Source of the DNA: Acidimicrobiales bacterium
GTDB lineage: Bacteria; Actinomycetota; Acidimicrobiia; Acidimicrobiales; Poriferisodalaceae
Length of the DNA: 5,091 bases
Direction of reading: 5' to 3'
NCBI GenBank assembly: GCA_020439485.1
Contig: JAGQSP010000480.1
Location: forward strand, 1-5,091
Under the pieces are notes generated by a model. The model was not told the DNA's origin, made no database searches, and was given only the letters and a program-made list of their open reading frames with translations. The position numbers and the translations under genes were made by a program. Positions 1-5,091 of this stretch are shown one piece after another; the first letter of the stretch is position 1; every line of letters starts with the position of its first letter.

Positions 1-329
1 GCGTCGACGAGTGTCTGATCGTCTTGGCCGAAGCACAGTTCGCCTAGTTCGCCGTCGACCACCCGGTAGGCACCGAGCCAGTAGAACTCGGCATCGTCGC
101 CCAATTCTGTTTCGCAGTCCGAGCCCGCGACGTCGGCGACATCGCTCTGCGACTCGTCTTCCGCGAACTCGTCGTCAGCAAAGCCCTCTTCCTGGAACTC
201 GTCCTGGAAGTCGTCGTCCGCGAAGCCCTCGTCGGTGTCGGCGCACGCGCCGGCCAGCAACAACCCGACCAGCACCACGGCCAGTGTTAGGCGGCGGGTG
301 GCACGGTCAAATCTGGACGATGAACCCAT
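1..329 (-). CDS. Acidic lipoprotein of unknown function, C-terminus cut off by window edge
   Basis: This is a predicted membrane-anchored lipoprotein, of which 109 codons are visible before the left edge. The N-terminus has a charged region (R6, R9, R12, R13), a hydrophobic segment at about residues 14-28 (LTLAVVLVGLLLAGA), and Cys29 in an LAGAC lipobox-like context. That is a fair lipoprotein signal, although position -3 is Ala rather than Leu. The mature part opens with a very acidic stretch at about 31-66 containing two near-identical heptads, GFADDDF (35-41) and GFADDEF (49-55). A more ordinary segment follows with C72 and C99, which could form a disulfide. The ATG at 329 lies 36 bp after the acyl-CoA ligase stop, so the gene probably shares that transcript. 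No convincing Shine-Dalgarno precedes it. I do not recognise the family. The acidic tract may be a linker holding a small domain away from the membrane; that role is inference. Confidence 0.72.
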   Translation of the reverse strand, partial: MGSSSRFDRATRRLTLAVVLVGLLLAGACADTDEGFADDDFQDEFQEEGFADDEFAEDESQSDVADVAGSDCETELGDDAEFYWLGAYRVVDGELGELCFGQDDQTLVD

Positions 330-365
330 GCCTGTGGTTGTCGGCAGAATCGACGGGCGAGATAG

Positions 366-2027
366 TCAAGCGGTCTCTGTGGCGGCCGCGGTGGCCAGCC
401 CCAGATCGGCTATCGCCTTCTCGCGCATCTCGACCTTGCGGACCTTGCCCGTGACCGTCATTGGGAACTCGGTCACGAAGGCGACATAACGCGGGATCTT
501 GAAGTGGGCGATCTTGCCGCGGCAATAGTCCTTGAGCTCGTCCTCGGTGAGGGTGGCACCCGGTGCGAGTTGCACCCAGGCCATGATCTCCTCGCCGTAG
601 CGTTCGTCTGGCACACCGATCACCTGGGCGTCGGCCACTGCTGGGTGGGTGTACAGGAACTCTTCGATCTCGCGGGGGTACACGTTCTCGCCGCCGCGGA
701 TGATCATGTCCTTGATACGCCCGACGATGTTGACGTAGCCGTCTTCGTCCATGGTGGCCAGGTCGCCAGAGTGCATCCAGCCTTCGGCGTCGATGGCCTC
801 GGCGGTCTTTTCTGGGTCGTTCCAGTAGCCGATCATCACGTGGAAGCCTCGGGTGCAGTACTCGCCGCTCTGGCCCCGCTCGACCGTCTCACCGGTCTCG
901 GGGTCGACGATCTTGGCCTCGACGTGTGGCAACACCCGGCCCACGGTCGACACCCTGTGTTCCACAGAATCGGTGGTCGAGGTCTGGGTCGACACCGGCG
1001 ACGTCTCGGTCATGCCGTACGCGATGGTGACCTCGCTCATGTTCATCTGGTCGATGACCTGACGCATGACCTCGATCGGACATGGCGACCCGGCCATGAT
1101 TCCGGTGCGCAACGAGCTGAGGTCGAACCCGGCGCGATCGGGGTGGCCCAACTCGGCGATGAACATCGTGGGCACTCCATAAAGCGACGTGCAGCGCTCG
1201 TCCTGCACGGTCTGCAACACCGCCCCCGGGTCGAACGTGGGGCAGGGGATGACCATCGTGGCGCCGAAGGCCGAGCACGACAGGTTGCCCATCACCATGC
1301 CGAAGCAGTGGTAGAAGGGCACCGGGATACAAACGCGGTCGGTCTCGTCGTATCCGCAGGCGTCGCCGACCATCTTGGCGTCGTTCAGGATGTTGCGATG
1401 GCTGAGCGTTGCCCCCTTGGGGAAGCCCGTCGTGCCAGACGTGTACTGGATGTTGATGGCATCGGTTGGCGACAGCGAGGCACCGACCGCCGCGAGCTGT
1501 TCGTCGGAGATGGCGTCGCCGGCCGCCAACAACTGCGCCCAATCCTCGGTGTCGAAGTAGACGACCCGCTCGAGGTCGGTCAGCGCGGGCCTGACCGCGT
1601 CGACCATGTCCTGGTAGGCCGACGTCAGGTAGCTGGTGCGGGTGACCAGCATCTTGCACCCGGACTGCTTGAGTGCGTATTCGAGCTCGTTGGTTCGATA
1701 CGCCGGGTTGATGTTGACCTGTATGGCGCCGATCTTCGCGGTTGCGTACTGGATGTACACCCACTCGGCGTAGTTGGGGCTCCACATTGCGACCCGATCG
1801 CCCACTTCGATACCCGACGCCATCAGGCCCTTGGCCACCGCGTTGACGGTGTCGTTGAATTCGCTCCACGTCTGGCGGATGCCCTGGTGGGCTACAACCA
1901 GCGCTTCCCGGTCGCCGAAACGGGCCACCGTGGCCTCGAGGTTGGCACCGATGGTCTCTTCCAGCAGCGGTATGTCGGTGGGTCCGGTCGAGATCGCCTT
2001 GGTCATGGGCCGATCGTATTCGGTCAT
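366..2027 (-). CDS. AMP-dependent acyl-CoA ligase, ACSF2-like (medium/long-chain fatty acid type)
   Basis: This adenylate-forming enzyme should activate a carboxylic acid with ATP and then transfer it to CoA. The 553-residue length is normal for the family. All core motifs are visible: the P-loop [11 protein letters not shown] (195-205), YGMTETSP (337-344), GWMHSGDLA with Asp422 for ribose binding, the hinge [16 protein letters not shown] (436-451), and a C-terminal [10 protein letters not shown] in which K528 is the expected catalytic lysine. Stretches such as [19 protein letters not shown] and [11 protein letters not shown] resemble animal ACSF2 and its bacterial relatives, which favour medium-chain acids. 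The exact substrate cannot be read from sequence. The first ATG is at 2027 and an alternative in-frame ATG is eight codons in (2006); neither has a strong ribosome binding site. The gene starts 39 bp after the SDR stop, so an operon with coupled expression is likely. No truncation or key-residue loss is seen. Confidence 0.95.
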   Translation of the reverse strand: MTEYDRPMTKAISTGPTDIPLLEETIGANLEATVARFGDREALVVAHQGIRQTWSEFNDTVNAVAKGLMASGIEVGDRVAMWSPNYAEWVYIQYATAKIGAIQVNINPAYRTNELEYALKQSGCKMLVTRTSYLTSAYQDMVDAVRPALTDLERVVYFDTEDWAQLLAAGDAISDEQLAAVGASLSPTDAINIQYTSGTTGFPKGATLSHRNILNDAKMVGDACGYDETDRVCIPVPFYHCFGMVMGNLSCSAFGATMVIPCPTFDPGAVLQTVQDERCTSLYGVPTMFIAELGHPDRAGFDLSSLRTGIMAGSPCPIEVMRQVIDQMNMSEVTIAYGMTETSPVSTQTSTTDSVEHRVSTVGRVLPHVEAKIVDPETGETVERGQSGEYCTRGFHVMIGYWNDPEKTAEAIDAEGWMHSGDLATMDEDGYVNIVGRIKDMIIRGGENVYPREIEEFLYTHPAVADAQVIGVPDERYGEEIMAWVQLAPGATLTEDELKDYCRGKIAHFKIPRYVAFVTEFPMTVTGKVRKVEMREKAIADLGLATAAATETA

Positions 2028-2066
2028 GCGCCGGCGACGCCTACCCGAACCATCCGGCTGAATGTG

Positions 2067-2894
2067 CTATTGGCTCATGTGATAGCCGCCGTTGGGCGAC
2101 AGTACCTGGCCGGTCACGAACTTGGCCTCGTCGGAGGCCAGGTAGACGGCGGCCCACGCGATGTCGTCGGGTTCGCCGAAGCGGCGCATCGGCGTTGCGG
2201 CCTCGATGAAGGGCCGGGCGAAGGTCATGGGTGCTGTCATCGGGGTGTCGATGTACCCGGGGGCGATGGAGTTGACCCTGATGCCTCGCTCGACAACCTC
2301 TCGGGCCAACGACCTGGCGAAGCCCATGATGCCCGCCTTTGCGGCGCAATAGTGCGGGGCGCCGGCACCGCCGGCAGTGCCCATGATCGAACCCATGCAG
2401 ATGATCGATCCCGAGCGCTGCGGGGCCATTATCTTGAGCCCCTCGCGGGTGCAATAGAACGTGCCGTCCAGGTGCACGGCCAACATTCGGCGCCACCGTT
2501 CGTCCGGCATGTGCATGGTGACGTCTACGAACGACTCGACGGTTTCGCCGGCCTGGATCTCGGCAATCTGCTGCATCCTCAACCGGTCGCGTTCTGCGCG
2601 CTCTTCCTCGGGTGCGTCCTGGGCGAATCCGGCGTTGTTCACCAAGATGTCCAGTCGCCCGAATCGCTCGGCGACCTCTTTGAAGCCGGCCTCGACCGCG
2701 GCCGAGTCGGCGACGTCGAATCCCACCGCCATCGAGTCGCCACCCAACTCTTCTGCCATCGCCTCGGCGTCGGCTGCTCGAAGGTCGTTGATGACGACCG
2801 TCGCTCCTTCTTCGGTGAAGCGGCGTGCGATCTGGGCTCCCAGTCCCGATGCCGCGCCGGTTATCAGCGCCAGCTTGCCCTGCAGTCGATTCAC
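2067..2894 (-). CDS. Short-chain dehydrogenase/reductase (SDR), probably NAD-dependent
   Basis: This is a 275-residue Rossmann-fold oxidoreductase of the classical SDR type. The cofactor loop TGAASGLG is at 12-19, and NDLR places Asp37 at the end of the second strand, which normally favours NAD over NADP. NNAG is at 86-89, the catalytic serine is S169 (MGSI), and the YCAAK motif gives Y182 and K186. PG at 212-213 and a C-terminal NGGY fit the family. Two points are unusual. The position normally held by the tetrad Asn is His141 (VHLDGTF). The segment between NNAG and that motif (about 90-134) is roughly 25 residues longer than usual and strongly charged. The start is GTG at 2894, chosen because GAGGGGGAG lies five bases upstream. 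It is the first gene of a probable operon with the acyl-CoA ligase. Likely substrates are hydroxyacyl or ketoacyl derivatives or an alcohol; this is inferred from context only. Confidence 0.93.
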   Translation of the reverse strand: MNRLQGKLALITGAASGLGAQIARRFTEEGATVVINDLRAADAEAMAEELGGDSMAVGFDVADSAAVEAGFKEVAERFGRLDILVNNAGFAQDAPEEERAERDRLRMQQIAEIQAGETVESFVDVTMHMPDERWRRMLAVHLDGTFYCTREGLKIMAPQRSGSIICMGSIMGTAGGAGAPHYCAAKAGIMGFARSLAREVVERGIRVNSIAPGYIDTPMTAPMTFARPFIEAATPMRRFGEPDDIAWAAVYLASDEAKFVTGQVLSPNGGYHMSQ

Positions 2895-2899
2895 GGGTT

Positions 2900-2908
2900 C
2901 TCCCCCTC
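2900..2908 (-). promoter_or_regulatory. Ribosome binding site deciding the GTG start of the SDR
   Basis: On the minus strand the sequence reads GAGGGGGAG, then AACCC, then GTG. A purine-rich Shine-Dalgarno with a five-base spacer supports GTG at 2894 as the true start. Confidence 0.75.
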
Positions 2909-2932
2909 GAACGGTCTTGTTTCGGTCTGACT

Positions 2933-2962
2933 CTTCTAGTTGCTGTGCCGACTGCGGACCAA
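2933..2962 (-). promoter_or_regulatory. Candidate sigma70-type promoter for the SDR-ligase operon
   Basis: On the minus strand, TTGGTC (2962-2957) and TAGAAG (2938-2933) are separated by 18 bases. They match the -35 consensus at TTG and the -10 consensus at four of six positions. Transcription would begin near 2926, leaving a leader of about 30 bases. The match is modest and rests on reading by eye; position in the only sizeable upstream gap is the main support. Confidence 0.3.
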
Positions 2963-2971
2963 CAGTGTTAG
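2959..2971. promoter_or_regulatory. Inverted repeat CCAACAGTGTTAG, candidate operator in the divergent promoter region
   Basis: The 13-bp element is centred on G2965. The inner four pairs (AACA/TGTT) are perfect, the next pair mismatches, and the outermost pair matches, so five of six pairs are complementary. It lies between the two divergent transcription units. It overlaps the candidate -35 of the leftward promoter and the candidate extended -10 of the rightward one, where a dimeric repressor could control both. Short palindromes of this size are typical of TetR- or GntR-type operators in lipid metabolism, but no regulator gene is in the window. Chance occurrence is possible. Confidence 0.35.
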
Positions 2972-2974
2972 CTT
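2966..2974 (+). promoter_or_regulatory. Candidate extended -10 promoter for the DinB-like/thioesterase pair
   Basis: TGTTAGCTT contains TGN followed by TAGCTT, which has T, A and final T at the three most conserved -10 positions. No good -35 lies 16-19 bases upstream; TTGCTG at 2940-2945 is too far. Transcription would begin near 2981, about 30 bases before the ATG. Low-confidence reading by eye. Confidence 0.25.
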
Positions 2975-2998
2975 CGGCTCGAACCTACACAGAGAGAC

Positions 2999-3006
2999 GA
3001 GGGGGG
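2999..3006 (+). promoter_or_regulatory. Ribosome binding site for the DinB-like gene
   Basis: GAGGGGGG is followed by a five-base spacer and ATG at 3012. This sets the start there and not at the in-frame TTG at 2940, which would add 24 residues with no ribosome binding site. The arrangement almost mirrors the SDR site on the other strand. Confidence 0.75.
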
Positions 3007-3011
3007 CAGCC

Positions 3012-3539
3012 ATGAAGGGCCCAGCAGAGATCTGGCAGCAGGCAGCCGACTGCTTCGAACAGAAGCTGGCAGCCGTGGGCGACGACCAGTGGGATGTCGC
3101 GACCGGATGTGGAGACTGGACGGTCAAGGACCTCGTCGAGCACACCATCTTCTGGCAGGCCAACGTCGGGCGCATCCTCGGCGCCGACGCTTCGCCCGAG
3201 CAGGGGTGGGATTCGGTGAAGGCAGCCATCGCCGGTGCTCTGACCGATCCGTCCGCGTTGGAGGGCACCATCGAGGGCGGCCCGATGAACGGCATGCCCA
3301 AGCACCAGGCGATGGGGCTCGCCACCGGCGACGCCTTGCTGCACGCTTGGGATCTGGCCCGTGCCATCGGCGCCGACGACACGCTTCCTGCCGAAGCCGT
3401 CGAGTCGGTGCACATGGGCCTGGCCCGCGTGCCCGAGCAGATGCTGCGTTCGCCCAACATGTTCGGACCCGCGGTCGAGGTCGCCGACGACGCCAGCGCC
3501 CAGGACAAGCTGGTCGCCTTCGCCGGCCGCCAGCCCTGA
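3012..3539 (+). CDS. DinB/mycothiol-dependent maleylpyruvate isomerase-like metal-binding protein (TIGR03086-like)
   Basis: The 175-residue protein resembles the TIGR03086 family, a mostly actinobacterial branch of the DinB/MDMPI four-helix-bundle superfamily. Visible hallmarks are CGDWTVKDLVEH (33-44), GDALLHAWDLARA (106-118), and an ending FAGRQP close to the family's usual LGRxP finish. The probable divalent-metal ligands are H44, D107 and H111, matching the His and E-x3-H ligands of maleylpyruvate isomerase with Asp in place of Glu. Superfamily members use a thiol cofactor such as mycothiol for isomerase or transferase chemistry, but most TIGR03086 proteins have no assigned reaction, so none is claimed here. 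It is the first gene of a rightward pair; its TGA overlaps or abuts the start of the thioesterase, implying co-expression. Length and both ends look complete. Confidence 0.85.
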   Translation: MKGPAEIWQQAADCFEQKLAAVGDDQWDVATGCGDWTVKDLVEHTIFWQANVGRILGADASPEQGWDSVKAAIAGALTDPSALEGTIEGGPMNGMPKHQAMGLATGDALLHAWDLARAIGADDTLPAEAVESVHMGLARVPEQMLRSPNMFGPAVEVADDASAQDKLVAFAGRQP

Positions 3540-4345
3540 CCATCTCCGGCGGCGACGACGCCTTTGCGGTTATCCCGCTGGGCGAAGGCCGCTTCCGTGC
3601 GACCATCGACGATTCGTGGGTCGCCCTGCAGGGTGTTCACGGCGGCTGCGTGGCCGCCGTGGCCCTGCGCGCGTGCGAGGCCGTCGTCGTTCCGACCGAC
3701 CCGCAGCAGCCGCCGCGATCGTTGCGGGCGGCCACCGTCGGTTTCGTCAGGGGAACCGAGGTCGGCGATCTGGTGATCGAGGTCGAGTCGGTCCGTGAAG
3801 GACGTCTCCTGACCACCAGTCACGTCACCACGATCCAGGGTGGGAAGGTGACCACGGTGTCGCGGTTTCACCACTCGGCACCGTCCACCGGCACCGAGTT
3901 CTCCGACGTGGCCCCTGCGTTGTCCCAGCCCAGCGAGGTCGTCGACGTCGCCGACTGGGAACGGCCACGCCACATCACCAAGGTCGACACCCTCATGTCG
4001 CCCTCGACCGTGCCCTTCGCCGGAGCCGACCGCGCCCAGTGGCTGGCTTGGAGCCGGCCCGTGGGCACCGGCAGCTTCGACGCGGCGTGGCTGTTGATGT
4101 ACGGCGACTACTTTCCGCCAGCGGTGTTCGTCCGCTCGAGCGCTCCGTCGCGTGCGGTCACGGTCGAGTACTCGATGCAGATCCACGATGGCGCCGGATC
4201 GTGGACACTCGACGACGACGAGCGTCTGTCGGCCAGGGTTCACGCGTTTCATTCTCGGGATGGATATGCCGTCGAGGATGGCTGGATTCACCTGCCAGAC
4301 GGACGGCTTCTGGCCACCACCAGGCAGACCAGACTGGCGGGCTAG
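3536..4345 (+). CDS. Acyl-CoA thioesterase-like double-hotdog protein with non-canonical start
   Basis: The 269-codon reading frame matches the TesB-like/4HBT_3 thioesterases, which hydrolyse acyl-CoA and are usually about 260-290 residues long. The first hotdog holds GVHGG (33-37) at the start of its central helix. The second begins near 180 with AWLLMYGDYFPPAVF (184-198), and the protein ends with the family-like DGRLLATTRQTRL. By position, D191 and Q264 could correspond to the catalytic Asp and Gln of E. coli TesB; this is inference. The start is uncertain. The conserved fold is recognisable from about residue 10, yet no ATG, GTG or TTG lies between the upstream stop and residue 38. Candidates are CTG at 3536, overlapping the preceding TGA as CTGA, or ATC at 3542. 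There is no Shine-Dalgarno, so coupling to the upstream gene is likely. A sequence error or a -1 frameshift fusion is also possible. Confidence 0.82.
   Translation: MTISGGDDAFAVIPLGEGRFRATIDDSWVALQGVHGGCVAAVALRACEAVVVPTDPQQPPRSLRAATVGFVRGTEVGDLVIEVESVREGRLLTTSHVTTIQGGKVTTVSRFHHSAPSTGTEFSDVAPALSQPSEVVDVADWERPRHITKVDTLMSPSTVPFAGADRAQWLAWSRPVGTGSFDAAWLLMYGDYFPPAVFVRSSAPSRAVTVEYSMQIHDGAGSWTLDDDERLSARVHAFHSRDGYAVEDGWIHLPDGRLLATTRQTRLAG
4342..4345. other. Overlapping convergent stop codons in a CTAG palindrome
   Basis: The rightward thioesterase ends with TAG at 4343-4345, and the leftward peptidase-like gene ends with TAG read from 4344 to 4342. The shared CTAG leaves no intergenic space, so any terminator for either gene must lie inside the other gene's coding region. 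I see no clear hairpin with a T-tract nearby. Confidence 0.9.
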
Positions 4346-5091
4346 CCGCGCACGCCGATGTGCACGTGATCCAGGTGCACATCGTCGGTGAACGAGCGGC
4401 CCCCGTAGCCGTCGAGGGCCCACGGGCTGCCGACCTCGCTGACCAATGGATGGTCGTAGATCCACTCCACGATGTCGTGGATGTCCGACGCCGCCCCGTC
4501 GTTGTCGATCACACGGGTTCCGTTCAGCAGGTAGATGTCGACGGCCATGCCGACCGTGTGCTTGCTGATGCGGTCGGTCTCGAACACGTGGTATGGGTGG
4601 CCGCTCTTCAGGACCACAGCGGCGAACGGGGTGCGCTGCGACAGGTCAGCCATGATCTTCAACAGATTCGGGGTGATGCGCCCCGCGTAGATGTCCCACA
4701 CGGCAGAGTCGGCCAGCACGATGTCGGGGTTGTCCAGCACGGCAGCGGCCTCTGCGGACAGATCGTCGGGGCGTTCAACCGGCAGCCCTCCGATGTCGGG
4801 CAGGTCGACGAAGGTCCACTGCGCGGCGCGCAGATCGACTCGCAGGTCGACAGTCCTGGTCTGGGTTATGACCGCTTCGGACCCGACACCCAGATCCTGA
4901 CGCACGACGATCATGACCGATGCGCGGTTGTTGCGGTGCCCGCCGAGCTGGGGGTAGACGATGGTCGATCTCGACCACATGCCCTGGTGGTGCAGCGGCG
5001 CTGCTTGTTCCAACAGGCGGGCGGTCAACACCGGGTCCGAGGTCACCCGCGAGACGACGTCGTCCAGGGTGTCGGTGGCCTCATAGTTGGT
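4342..5091 (-). CDS. LAS/M15-type zinc peptidase-like protein, N-terminus beyond window edge
   Basis: The 249 visible residues stay open to the right edge. The GTG at 5046 is probably internal, because the 15 codons before it look coding and no ribosome binding site is seen. Numbering from the edge, the C-terminal domain has SKHTVGMAVDIY (176-187), giving H178 and D185 in the S-x-H-x2-G-x-A-x-D signature of LAS metallopeptidases (LytM, D-Ala-D-Ala peptidase, Hedgehog), and HLDHVHIG (239-246), supplying the second His pair H242/H244 as in the MepA-like H-x-H arrangement. Such enzymes cut peptidoglycan peptides outside the membrane. The upstream region (about 30-140) is a separate domain I do not recognise. 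A signal peptide would be expected but lies outside the window. The gene converges on the thioesterase, and their stop codons overlap. Zinc-binding is well supported; the substrate is not. Confidence 0.8.
   Translation of the reverse strand, partial: TNYEATDTLDDVVSRVTSDPVLTARLLEQAAPLHHQGMWSRSTIVYPQLGGHRNNRASVMIVVRQDLGVGSEAVITQTRTVDLRVDLRAAQWTFVDLPDIGGLPVERPDDLSAEAAAVLDNPDIVLADSAVWDIYAGRITPNLLKIMADLSQRTPFAAVVLKSGHPYHVFETDRISKHTVGMAVDIYLLNGTRVIDNDGAASDIHDIVEWIYDHPLVSEVGSPWALDGYGGRSFTDDVHLDHVHIGVRG

Noticed and set aside
340..356. A small hairpin (GTCG/CGAC arms) between the ligase and the lipoprotein as a terminator.
   Set aside because: The stem is only four base pairs with a seven-base loop and no T-tract, which is not enough for a terminator call.
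11..489. Plus-strand open frames of 147 and 84 codons over the left end.
   Set aside because: They are Arg/Pro/Ser-rich shadows of the lipoprotein and the end of the ligase. The minus-strand reading has a signal peptide, a lipobox and sensible composition.
504..2930. An 808-codon open frame on the plus strand, antisense to both the ligase and the SDR.
   Set aside because: It spans two well-recognised genes and their gap, has Val/His/Gly/Asp/Arg-rich composition and shows no known motifs. Long antisense frames are expected opposite GC-biased coding DNA.
2940..3011. A TTG start at 2940 for the DinB-like protein.
   Set aside because: The additional 24 residues are not family-like, no ribosome site precedes TTG, and a strong Shine-Dalgarno directly precedes ATG 3012.
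3089..3535. An N-terminal extension of the thioesterase frame from ATG 3089.
   Set aside because: This stretch is the DinB-like gene read in another frame: it is extremely Arg-rich and lacks similarity to any thioesterase N-terminus. Starting there would create a 418-residue protein, far over family length.
2936..4465. A 509-codon open frame on the minus strand opposite the DinB-like and thioesterase genes.
   Set aside because: The composition is Arg/Gly/Ser-rich without motifs, while the opposite strand carries clear family signatures.

Overview
The window is GC-rich, densely coding DNA with actinobacterial character. Third codon positions favour G/C strongly and GTG is used as a start. A DinB/mycothiol-dependent maleylpyruvate-isomerase-like protein of the TIGR03086 type, a family concentrated in Actinobacteria, sits next to an ACSF2-type acyl-CoA ligase, an SDR dehydrogenase and a double-hotdog thioesterase. 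A high-GC actinobacterium, possibly of the Acidimicrobiia, is the best guess; the lineage below phylum is inference.

Layout, left to right. A leftward group occupies about 1-2894. In order of transcription it contains a GTG-started SDR oxidoreductase (2894 to 2067), an acyl-CoA ligase (2027 to 366) and a small acidic lipoprotein that runs off the left edge (329 to 1). Gaps of 39 and 36 bp suggest one transcript. A 117-bp divergent intergenic region (2895-3011) carries two near-identical Shine-Dalgarno sequences, candidate promoters in both directions and a small inverted repeat that could be an operator. A rightward pair follows: a DinB-fold TIGR03086-like protein (3012-3539) and a thioesterase-like protein (about 3536-4345). 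The second has no ATG, GTG or TTG at a sensible position. Finally, a leftward gene enters from the right edge (5091 to 4342). It encodes an LAS/M15-type zinc peptidase-like domain, and its stop codon overlaps the thioesterase stop in a shared CTAG.

Together, the ligase (acid to acyl-CoA), the SDR (hydroxyacyl/ketoacyl or alcohol redox) and the thioesterase (acyl-CoA hydrolysis) look like parts of a small acyl-CoA metabolism module arranged around a shared divergent control region. The substrate cannot be read from sequence. The lipoprotein and the peptidase-like protein are envelope proteins with no evident link to that chemistry. I see no RNA gene, CRISPR array, insertion sequence or phage feature. 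The most unusual point is the non-canonical start, or frame junction, at the beginning of the thioesterase.
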